DNA from: Oikopleura dioica
Lineage: Eukaryota; Chordata; Appendicularia; Copelata; Oikopleuridae
Direction of reading: 5' to 3'
NCBI GenBank assembly: GCA_907165135.1
Contig: OU015569.1
Span: 9,300,501 to 9,364,500 of the forward strand
DNA length: 64,000 bases
Below the pieces are notes generated by a model. It was given only the letters and a program-made list of their open reading frames with translations. It ran no database searches and was not told where the DNA came from. Shown piece by piece: positions 24,335-33,252 of this stretch. The number at the start of each line of letters is the position of its first letter. Position 1 is the first letter of the stretch. The position numbers and the translations under genes are program-made.

Positions 24335-25854
24335 CTATTGTTCAGTTTCTTTCGCTTTCTTTGCTGGCTGATCGGCTTCACTCTTTGTATCCGTCTTTAT
24401 TTTTCGTTTGGCCTGATTAAAACTTTATATTTATTCTTCATCGAAACCGTCAAACCGTGAGTTGATTAACTGAAGACTGCGCTGGCTGAGCAGCACTGAG
24501 ACCCGTTACAGTGGGAATGCTAGTGATTGGAGCACCTAAAATTATTTCTTTGAAAACTCCTTGATAGTCATTAGAATTTACCGGTGAGTGTCTGCTTCAT
24601 CATATCCTTCAGAGTCGACTTAACTTCGTCGTACTCTTTGATTGCGAGTTGGCAACCATCGATTCTTGCTGCTACCTCGGGAAGGATCTCTTTCAGATCG
24701 CTGTGCTCCTTCATCAGCTTGCCAGCTTCTTCAGCACTAGCATCCGCTAGCTTTTTCTAAAGAGACGATATTTTTTTAGTATCGCTTAAATCTTACCTTG
24801 GCACTGGCTTCAAGATCCGCCAGTCGAGTATGCGCCTCTTTGAATGATTTAAGTGCATCTTGAGGCATTTGGAGCATTTCTTCCATAACTCCGAGCTACA
24901 AAAACTCGATGATAAGTTATTTCAAATTAAGATTTTTACTTCATAGTACGAAGCAGCAACATCTCGGCCATTCGGATCGAGAAACTTCTTTTGAATCTCG
25001 ATTAAAGTTTTTGTATCTTCGACTGATTCCTGGAATTTCTCATCTTCCATTTTGAGTTCCGATAGATCTCTCAAACAGTCGCAAAGTCGAAGCTGACTTT
25101 TCTCGGTTTCATGTTTAGCGAAGATAGTTCGTGCTAACTCGAGCCATTCATAAGCCAGCTCATGGTCAGAGATTTCATCACTCGTTCCATCGATATCGTT
25201 AGAAGATGATGGTCCTGGCTCAGCACTGGAGGGCCCCGGTTGATCCGAATTCGCAGGCTCTTCGTTAATTGATCCGAGAGCGGGAGCGTCCTCTTCATCA
25301 TCTTCATCATTTTCTGGCTTTTCCGCCGGAATTTTACTGCCGAAAATATCACTGAAATGAATTAATTCAATCGCTGCAGCAGCTAATTATTTACCTGTTA
25401 GCCAGTGAAACCTTCATCAACGCGTTGCCATACCAGTAACCACACTCGGCCATCGTCCAGTGCGTCTCACCCCGATGCTTGGCGATCAACTCGCAACACT
25501 AAATTTTTGGATGCATGATGCATCTGATCATGGACCGTATGTTCTAATTACCTCTGACAACGGCTTTAAAGCCGCTGAGTGTTTGTTGAGCAATGCTGAA
25601 CGCCTTCCCTCGCGGTACAACGTTTCGATTTGTTTGGAAACATCGATAGCTTCCGAACTCAGAATATCCTTATCAGCTAATTGGAAGGGTTTATCTTGGA
25701 AAGAAGGCTCAGATTCGCCGCTTTCTTTCTTCTGCGGAACTACGTCTAAAAATTGTTAAAATATAGTAATAAAAACCAATTCACCGTTTGTAGTTTCCTT
25801 TGATACTTGGATGTTAGACGAGAGGACAGTGACGTTTTCTTTATTATCGGACAT
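24335..25854 (-). CDS. NASP: Histone chaperone NASP-like (SHNi-TPR)
   Basis: Histone H1/H3-H4 chaperone of the NASP/Hif1/Sim3 family. Start MSDNKENVTV at 25854. A first TPR region (ETLYREGRRSALLNKHSAAL, THWTMAECGYWYGNALMKV) is followed by an acidic linker interrupting the TPRs (ENDEDDEEDAPALGS), then ELAYEWLELARTIFAKHE, LRDLSELKMEDEKFQESVED and AASYYELGVMEEMLQMPQDA. A helical segment follows (KEILPEVAARIDGCQLAIKE). The last exon (about 24412-24335) gives a basic nuclear-localisation-like tail, AKRKIKTDTKSEADQPAKKA, as in vertebrate NASP. Introns are 40-60 nt and GT-AG. Stop at 24335-24337, 103 bp before the GCKR start on the same strand, so the two are probably co-transcribed. Confidence 0.88.
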
Positions 25855-26083
25855 GCTCTGAATTGCCTATTATTGGAACTTTGTGTGTTAGTTTTTTCCT
25901 TGAATTCGAGTAAAAGAGAATGAAGATGAAAAGTGAGCTTGGAAACAGCAAAAAAACAAGATTCAAGAAGCAGTGATCATTGAGATATTTTGGAAATGCT
26001 CTCCAATTTTCAATCGTTCAGTTGGCTCTATCGACTCAAGATAGCTTACTGTTCATGGTTATTTCAATGAAATTTTCTAATTT

Positions 26084-29000
26084 TTAAAGTGAATCTTTCA
26101 TCTTAACCATTCCTAAATATGCTTTTAGGTCAGGGGCAGTGGCGAGAATTTTATCTAAAGGTTCTTTTGGCAGTTTCAATAAGACCATCACACATCGCGT
26201 TTTTAATTTCTGGCAGCAGATAACAAATCCATCCCAGAGCTTCTGCGTGTGCCATATCTCTCTATTCAAATTTTAGTTTCTTGAAGTTTTCATGTCTGAC
26301 CTGGTAATCAGGGTCTTCAGAGTTACGATAATCTCAGAAGTGATCCTTGGATGCGTAATCAGCGCTTGTAAAACAGTTCTCATGAACAAAGCTGGCAGTT
26401 GATCAAACTTCAACATTCTTGAAATTGCCGACGCAAAAACTAAACTTAATTTAAAAACAGATTGAAGCTGCTAAAAGGTTGTACGCGGTTATCTGTGTAC
26501 CTGTACCCGTGAATGCTCTTTTTTGTTTCGTGGGTACCACGGACCCGTGAATGCTCAACTTTAGTTTCATGTGTACCAGGTACCCGTGAAGGCTTTTCTC
26601 AACGTTCGCGTGTACCAGGTCCCCACGAACATTAGTTTTGACTTTCATGGGTACCCATGACCCGCGAACATTGTTATTAAGTTTCCTGGGTACCAAGCAG
26701 CTGCGGTTGGTAGAAATTTTTCTAGACCTTGTTTTGACTCAGTCAATATCAACCTATTAAGGTCAACCTTTCTATCTTAATCTAAGCCCCTTACCTCGGG
26801 GCTCCGCCCCTTCGGGCCTAAGATGCCGGGGTCTAGTCTAGGGTTACTTAGGGTTACCTTCAGTAACCCTAACTAACCCTAGCCTATCCCCCTCGGGTAA
26901 GTTTGTTCTGTCATTTTGCCCAGTGCCCCCTAACACTAACCATAAATTAAGCCAATCATAAGTTGGAGCTTATCATTAATTTTAAGATGAGCGCTTTTCC
27001 ATTGTCTTCTATCTTCTGAGTCTCATGAAAGTTGAAAAGCGTTCGTAAGACTTCGGTACCCACGAGCTTTGAAAATAGCATTCGCGGGGACCTGGTACAC
27101 ACGAAACTTAAAGAGAGCGTTCGCAAGTACCTGATACCCACGAAACTGAAATTTAGAATTCACTGGTACCGGTACCCATGAAACTAAAATAGGAGATTCA
27201 CGGGTATGGTACACAGATAACCGCATACCACCTGCTAAAATACCTTCGAGGGTAAAAACAGTTTTTTCTGCAAGACACAAAGCAATTGCTTCGATCGCAG
27301 GTTTAACGCTGGCGCCTTCCATCAAATGCAGCTCAACCAAAAGCTCGGTAGCTGTCAAGGGTGCAACATGCTGGTCACCTTCTGTACTCTGAGACCCGCT
27401 GTGAACACCCAATAAGCGGAAAAACACGTCTTTGACAACCTTTTTCTGGAGCTGAATAAGTTCTGGTAATGCCTCAACCACTTCCCTATAGAAACGTTTA
27501 AGTAAAAGACGCTAATTCAAAATTTCGTACTCTTTTGGAAGCACTTGCAGAATGGGAATCATGAAACGAATATCCCGTCGATCTGTTGACATGACGTGTT
27601 TGATCGCATCAATAAGCTCTTGCTCGACTATACCATTTTTGGTGACTATGTGCAGAATTCTTGTTACCAAGGATTCACAGCCTTCCGGCATATTCTTCAC
27701 AAGATCTAGGAAGGTAACATTTGTCTGCGGAATACGGCGGACAGGAGCCTCCATTGCTCTGCTTATGACTCGCTTGACTGCCATTGAAGGAGTTCTATTG
27801 AATATATCACACAAGTTTAGTAGAACATCAGCATCAAATGGCAAAACAGCGACTGCCAGATCTAGACAGCGTTCAATCAGATCTTCTGTCCAGTCAGAAG
27901 CAATATCAGAGAGGGTCTGTGGCGGCTCTTCGTAGATAAGGTAACCGAGAGACTTCACAATATGAATGGTAATGTGTTGGATGACATCCGGATTGTCCTG
28001 AAAGCGCTCATAAATAGTCACAATCTGGTCGAGGGCTCGGATTCGTATTTGCCTAAACCAATGCGTTGATAGCTGTAAAAGAAGCTCGAGCAATCGCATT
28101 CGGTTTACAGGACGTTGGATCGCCAATTTTCCGAGAGTCGATATAAGTGCTTCGGACGAATCTGGGCACTCCCCGTCAACACAAAACTGCATAAGAATTC
28201 CAAATGTGTCTTCGGTTAATATAGGAGCTTGGAATAGAAGCTGTTCAAACATGGCGTCCGCGTTTTTCTCCTTCAATACAGTCAACAATATTCCAATACA
28301 AACGTTGTAGTTTTCAAGAGCTTGCATATCACTGGGCGACTCGCGAATGTCCAAATATTTTTCGTATTCTGCGTAAAGCCAACTAAGTGACATCTCGATA
28401 CGATTTCTCGGGTTTGGATTGTGTTCGATGACGTCTGCGACAAGTGCAGGGAATGAGCCGCTGAAGTGAGCGACAATCTTAGTTAGCATGCCATGAAGAG
28501 TAGAATTGTGATTAGAATGAACTAGGCCCTTGATCATGTCGTCCACAGCCATTTTGACCATTCGAAACTTGACGTCTGGGGCAAGGCTTTTGGTTACGTT
28601 TGCGAGGTGGAACTCGTTTCGACCAGCTCCTGTCGAACTTTCAAGATCTTTGTCCATTGCTTTAAGGGCTTCCATAGGCTCGAACTTTCTCTTTGTCGGT
28701 TCGCTATCATCTGAATTCTTCCTACGTTTTTTTGGCGAGTGAAGCAGGTCTTGCCGTTTACCGAGTCCTGCTTGTGTAATCTGGTTCGCAAGGAGACGGG
28801 CAATGGACATTTTCTGTTTAGAACTTCCTGCTGAAGTTATCGGCGTGTATGTCGAAGAAAATGATGGTTGCATCTTTTCAGGAACTCCCGGTAAAGATAG
28901 AATGACTAAATCCACGACATCATTAATCTCACATAATCCATCATATAACTCGTCGGCTAGTTCTTCTATTTGCTCTCTTTCTTGATCCGCCCGATTTCGT

Positions 29001-30023
29001 TTCACCGGCCTTCCAACTTCTTCATCGGGATCCCTATCATCATCCATTGAGATATCTGTTGCTTTTCGCTTGTCCTCGACAGCCATTAGCTTCATAGTCC
29101 TATCGACTTCAGCCTTTCCCATTCCGAGGTCACGAAGAAGCGTTGAAATTATAGCTTCGTGCTCTCTTGTCTCAGGACACGATTTCATAATATCTATGAG
29201 CTGGATTCGAATCAGTTTTCGAACATTCTTCACTTGTGTGATTGACAGTGTCGGAGGGAGTGATGCATTCAAATTTTCAAACTCGCTTATGACGGTGCTA
29301 ACGTAGTCCCTCTCTGTTTTTGCAATTCTAGACAGACTTGTTAGACCGGCCACCAGATTCCCGTTTGAAATCGTCGCTTTCTTCAGGAAGTCCGTCAATG
29401 TGAGAATTGCGTTCTCGAAGATACTGAAGGATTCGTTCTTGAAAAGAATGAATTCCTCGACGACGCGCACAGCTTGAGTTCGAATCCCATCATTTTCGTC
29501 CTCCAAAAGACGGACTACCGTTTCGTAGATCTCGACAAGAGTCTCACGAATCGGCATTTGCGCGTTTCCTTCAGCAAAAACTGGTAGCGTGTAGCACAGC
29601 GAGATTAATGTGCGACAAAGTACGTTCGAGCACTCATCACTCAAAAGCTTAAATTCGTTCAATAAATAATTAACTGGCATTGAAATTAACTTACAGAATT
29701 CAACGGAGGTAATAGCGCTACAATCGTATCCTTTTCTCTTTTTACCGATAACGTGATAAACCTGATAACTTGGGCGCGGATAGAGGGGTTTTTGTCCTTC
29801 GTAAAATTGCAAATTTCATCCTAGCCTCTCGTTAGTATCAATGAAAAACTAATCTCTGTACCTGGAAATTATCTAATACTGCATTTTCGTTCTTTTCGAG
29901 ACTCTCAATCACACTATCCAAAAGCTCAAATCGTCTGTCCGTCGATTTTTCCACAGTTGCCAAGCTTAAATTTTTCCCAACTGTATTATCGACCTCTCCA
30001 TTATCAATCTCTGGATCATCCAT
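26084..30023 (-). CDS. SYMPK: Symplekin, mRNA 3'-end processing scaffold
   Basis: Scaffold of the polyadenylation and histone pre-mRNA cleavage complexes. Start MDDPEIDNGEVDNTVGKN at 30023. N-terminal HEAT repeats: NPSIRAQVIRFITLSVKRE, ECSNVLCRTLISLCYTLP, NLVAGLTSLSRIAKTERDYV and LSITQVKNVRKLIRIQLIDI. The central charged linker has KRKATDISMDDDRDPDEEV. The C-terminal domain includes DLVKNMPEGCESLVTRILHI, ELIQLQKKVVKDVFFRLLGV and LTATELLVELHLMEG. After an 804-bp intron (26440-27243) it continues FASAISRMLKFDQLPALFMR, then LWDGFVICCQKLKTR and LPKEPLDKILATAPDLKAYL. Stop at 26084. Every block keeps its order relative to vertebrate symplekin; the C-terminal acidic tail of mammals is missing. Confidence 0.94.
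26503..26696. repeat. Five tandem 39-bp repeats, left arm
   Basis: Units begin CCCGTGAATGCT or a variant and end near GTACCAGGTA (for example CCCGTGAAGGC and CCCACGAACATT). Five copies lie in register every 39 bp at about 26510, 26549, 26588, 26627 and 26666. The units share the palindromic core GGTACC. Confidence 0.85.
27055..27220. repeat. Four tandem 39-bp repeats, right arm, inverted relative to left
   Basis: Units such as GGTACACACGAAACT and GATACCCACGAAACT recur every 39 bp in the opposite orientation to the left arm, so the whole element could fold back on itself. Confidence 0.85.
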
Positions 30024-30072
30024 TCTGAATTTTCAAAAATTACCAAAAGAAGCTATTCGAATTTCGAAAGAG

Positions 30073-30530
30073 TTAAAGGCTGGCGAAGCCCTTACGACAA
30101 GTCAAATTAAATTTCGGTGCAGAAGCATGAATAGATTCTTGTCTACTAATTTCTTGGCTTAGATTCGTTTTGAAGATGAAGTCGCCATCCTTCTCGCCTA
30201 CAAACTGCTCCGGAAGCTCGGCATCAGAAATCTCCGACACACTTCTCGGCATTTGCTTGTAACTCATAAAACCGCTCATATGACTTCCAACGCGTCCAGG
30301 AAATACCCGATTATGGAATTTGTTGGACATATGTTCTTGTCTATGCACGCCAAGTGTGCTATACTAAAATTGATAACTAGAAAAGTAATTAATATGAATT
30401 TAATTACATTGAAAAAGTCAATGATCGGCTTCTGATTAAAATATTCTTTGTATGAATTGACCGGCGCCTCGTATTCCCGAACATTGAGTCTAACTGCGTA
30501 GGATATACAAGACTCGAAAATTCAAGAAAA
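30073..30530 (-). CDS. Small gene of unknown function between MRPS5 and SYMPK
   Basis: A 275-nt open frame (30348-30073) encodes MSGFMSYKQMPRSVSEISDA and PEQFVGEKDGDFIFKTNLSQ and ends CRKGFASL. Upstream, a GT-AG intron (about 30359-30403, donor FFN|GTAATT) connects to an open segment EYEAPVNSYKEYFNQKPIID. No ATG is found in that frame before a stop near 30525, while the ATG at about 30491 lies in another frame, so the true start is not resolved. I do not recognise the protein. Its place in a tight same-strand run (MRPS5 stop at 30550, SYMPK start at 30023) makes a real gene likely. Confidence 0.45.
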
Positions 30531-30549
30531 CTCGATGTTCAAATGATTT

Positions 30550-31749
30550 TCATATCCAATCTTTATTTGGCGAAGCAATGATTTCGGGTTTGTCACATTT
30601 CTGAGGATCGATTTTGACAACGCTGTAGCCAGTCCTAGAGGCTTGCTCCTACGAAATGAAAAATAAATACTGAGTATAATGAAGTGCCGAACGTACGTAA
30701 GGACTTTCGACTTCATGAAGAGCACGCAAGAGACAGTTGATTTGGGGAAGTACAGCTCTTGAGCCTTTCACATGGCAGTGAATGTCCTTAATACCAGCAA
30801 CATCCAGAATTCGCTTGAGATATCTATTCGCGCGGATACCGAAGCCTTTCGGCTGCGGTCTCAGGGACATGTATGTTTTATGGAAATTGAAGAAGACTTC
30901 ATTTGATATCGTCCTGCCCTCGTGCAAATGGATAGCTATTAACTTGTAATATATACAGAATTTTTAACGGTGAATCTTACATTGTAAATTTTTGAAGGCT
31001 TGTCGCCGGGCGGAGATAATGGCACTAGTGGCCAGTGGCTCCTGGGCAGTAGCCACACCGTAGATTCCTTTTCCATTTCCAACTACAACTGTTGCTCGGG
31101 CACTGTAGATTCGTCCTGCTTTTGGGGCCATGTAGCCAACCCGGCCAATTTCAAGAATTGATACTTTGAAATCATCAAAAGCTTAAGACAGAACATTAGC
31201 AATAGGCCAGCAACAATTTGATTACTTCTCCCGAATTCCCGTTGGGCGTCTTTTGGACTGATAGTTGGAATATACATGCCGGCAATAGATTTCCCCGTAT
31301 ATCCTCTATTAAGTCTATTCAGCCAGTACTCCCGCGTCCATGTAAGGAAATCGTCGACGGAGGAAAACACTTGATCCTGGTTTTCTTTTTCTTGAACGTG
31401 AACAGGCAACTCTCGGTCAAGCGGAGTTCCTTCTTCTGCAAGACCGTCTTTGAACGAGTCGTGATCTCCGGAAAGTCCAGGCCAGAGTTTAGCAGAGCCG
31501 CCGTGGCCGTATTTTGATTCTTCCCAGAAATCGACTCGCTGGACAAGAATTGTACGCCGACCTGGAAGGATCGACATATTCGTAAGGAAACACATCGTGT
31601 TATTTACCTCCTGCGTTTTTATTTTGATCAAGACCGGGTTTACGAATGGCCCACCAAAGCTGATCTCCCGAGAAGTTCGTTACTCTTTGCACTGGGGCCG
31701 TTGCAGATAGCCGCCGCCAAGGTGCAGCAGCTATTTTTATCGCCGACAT
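30550..31749 (-). CDS. MRPS5: Mitochondrial ribosomal protein S5 (uS5m)
   Basis: Small mitoribosomal subunit protein. The N-terminus MSAIKIAAAPWRRLSATAPV looks like a mitochondrial targeting peptide. The middle part holds LVQRVDFWEESKYGHGGSA and DFLTWTREYWLNRLNRGYTG. The S5 fold is SILEIGRVGYMAPKAGRIY, SARATVVVGNGKGIYGVATA and SAIISARRQAFKNLQ, then MSLRPQPKGFGIRANRYLKR and LDVAGIKDIHCHVKGSR. The end is PEIIASPNKDWI, stop at 30550-30552. The start chosen is the ATG at 31749, two bases after the C15orf61 stop (TTAAGAATG), where TTAAG may be a trans-splice acceptor. An in-frame ATG at 31773 would overlap C15orf61. Confidence 0.92.
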
Positions 31750-31751
31750 TC

Positions 31752-32324
31752 TTAACTCGCTTTTTGAAAGCATAAAGAAAAAAACTCTTGTTGTCTTTTA
31801 GCTTCGTCCAAAAGAAAGAACAAAGAAACAGTCCTGCCTTCAAATTGATATCGGACGAAGCCGTGATTTGGTGAACGCAACAAAAAGAAAGCTGCGATAC
31901 CGTAAGCCCAGCAAGCAGGAAAAGCTAATGTTTTGCTTATGCGAATAACCCTGTCAGAAATGCGAAGGTCTGATGCTGGTGTCTTTGTGCAGTGATATTT
32001 GACATATGGCCAGCACCCAGTCCGTAATATTTGAAAATTCGAGTCTCCAATGAGAATATCGTAATTAGATTTTCCGAAGTCGTCGTCGTAAATTTCCGAG
32101 TATTTGACAAAATAACTAGTCCAAGACTGATTTCGCTCGAGACATGCAGAAAGGTGCGTCCTTAGTACCTCCGATGCTCTTTTATGGATCCCTACGAAAT
32201 AAAAGTCCAGAATATTTCTACCTCTATGTTTCAAATGATATACGCGGGAAACAGAGAAGCTACAAGTAAAAGGACCCTGCCTTGGTCTGCCTCTCGCAAA
32301 TAAATAGTGAGCGTAATTTTTCAT
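31752..32324 (-). CDS. C15orf61: C15orf61-family protein
   Basis: Small conserved metazoan protein of unknown function. RASEVLRTHLSACLERNQSW, TSYFVKYSEIYDDDFGKSNY, LRTGCWPYVKYHCTKTPASD and RYQFEGRTVSLFFLLDEAKR match human C15orf61 in order. ATG at 32324. The N-terminus (MKNYAHYLFARGRPRQG) is basic and may target mitochondria; that is inference. Near the start, GTAGAAATATTC...TTTCGTAG is a possible 30-nt GT-AG intron whose retention would keep the frame, so two protein forms are conceivable. A hydrophobic stretch (LAFPACWAYGIAAFFLL) could be a membrane segment. Its stop (31752-31754) abuts the MRPS5 start. Confidence 0.85.
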   Translation of the reverse strand: MKNYAHYLFARGRPRQGPFTCSFSVSRVYHLKHRGRNILDFYFVGIHKRASEVLRTHLSACLERNQSWTSYFVKYSEIYDDDFGKSNYDILIGDSNFQILRTGCWPYVKYHCTKTPASDLRISDRVIRISKTLAFPACWAYGIAAFFLLRSPNHGFVRYQFEGRTVSLFFLLDEAKRQQEFFSLCFQKAS

Positions 32325-32549
32325 TTCATAGTCATTCTATTAACATTCTAATTACTTTTCTGCTTCGTTAACAAACTAAGAACCAAGAAGACTCCTCGGA
32401 GAAAGAGCCTTCTTCAAACAGTCGATTCATCAACGGATTCATTTATTCCAAAAAGTAGCAGCTTGGCGAAAAGAGGCAAAGAAAACTTCGTTCTTGTCGC
32501 TTCGTTTTTACCTTCTGGAGAAAACGGCATCCGTCGGCGTGGAGCTGAT

Positions 32550-33099
32550 TTACTTGGATCGAGCTCGCATCTAAAAGAGCACAGTTAACCACAGAGTCGT
32601 GTAAATGTCGTGCATTTAATAAAAATCCTGACAGTCCCTACGAATATATACAGTCACTGAAAATATATTCCTAATTAACGCGTGAAAACGTTAAAAAAAT
32701 AATACCAACGTGCCTTTATTGAAAAAAAAAGTTATTGGCCTCCAGTTAACTCGCACCATACAAACACCAAGGCCGAGACGCTTTTGGGAAGCCCCCGGCC
32801 CGCAGATTTTGGTGCTCCTCCGAATCCCTTTCTTTCGAGACTTTTGAAGACCCTAAGGAGGATTCTTCCATTCCAAGGGATTCATCGAGCAATCAAGACT
32901 GCTTCAGTCGGGTTTCATGTCCGGCTCTCACTAATGTTAGTCACCACAAATACAAATCAGAATATTTGAGTGATGCCAAAGGCCGGTGGAAATCACAAAC
33001 GGCTGAGGGAAAGGAGAGTCTATCAAAGACAATTTTCATTACCTTTCTTCGCTTTCGCTTCAGTCGTCGGACACGCTTCTTTCGCCACTTGGCACGCAT
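32550..33099 (-). CDS. RPL41: 60S ribosomal protein L41 (eL41)
   Basis: The smallest ribosomal protein, 25 residues. Exon 1 (33099-33043) encodes MRAKWRKKRVRRLKRKRRK and exon 2 (32570-32550) encodes MRARSK plus stop TAA, together the near-invariant eL41 sequence. The donor is GTAATG and the acceptor TTTTAG. The intron (32571-33042, 472 nt) is about ten times the local norm. Both exons are too short for usual ORF detection. The IDH3G stop lies 153 bp upstream on the same strand. Confidence 0.95.
32760..33010. other. GC-rich, structured segment inside the RPL41 intron
   Basis: The middle of the RPL41 intron is markedly richer in GC than its surroundings and contains possible stems such as GGATTCTTCC/GGAAGAATCC-like pairings around 32850-32885. 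Ribosomal-protein introns often host snoRNAs. On the plus strand TGATG (32971) and CTGA (33002) look like C and D boxes, but only about 30 nt apart. I cannot support a specific RNA class. Confidence 0.2.
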
Positions 33100-33252
33100 G
33101 GTTTCAAGTCGATTTCAAGTCTAAGAAAAAAGGTTGTTAATTAAGGAAAATATGAAAAAGTTCCTTCATACAGGTTGCAGACAGGAGACATGTAGGTCGC
33201 GCAAGGCGAGAATAAATAAAATGTTCATATCTTCTTCACTAGTGATTCTCTT

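Larger units (their letters stand above)
26477..27232. mobile_element. 756-bp inverted-repeat element with 8-bp target duplication, in SYMPK intron
   Basis: The left end GGTTGTACGCGGTTATCTG and the right end, read in reverse complement as GGTGGTATGCGGTTATCTG, are about 25-bp terminal inverted repeats. The 8-bp sequence TGCTAAAA flanks both sides (26469-26476 and 27233-27240). The arms consist of inverted arrays of a 39-bp repeat (separate features). The centre holds GGGTTACTTAGGGTTACC-like sequence and a GC-rich stretch. No coding frame. An 8-bp duplication is compatible with several superfamilies (hAT, P or Merlin types), and I cannot choose among them. Removing the element and one duplication leaves a 40-nt GT-AG intron. 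Confidence 0.85.

Noticed and set aside
26835-26885. Telomere-like GGGTTA/CCCTAA repeats inside the SYMPK intron
   Set aside because: Only a few imperfect units, in both orientations, lying within the central part of the transposable element; not a telomeric tract.
32971-33005. Box C/D snoRNA (TGATG...CTGA) on the plus strand in the RPL41 intron
   Set aside because: Only about 30 nt between the boxes, no terminal stem, and wrong strand relative to the host transcript.
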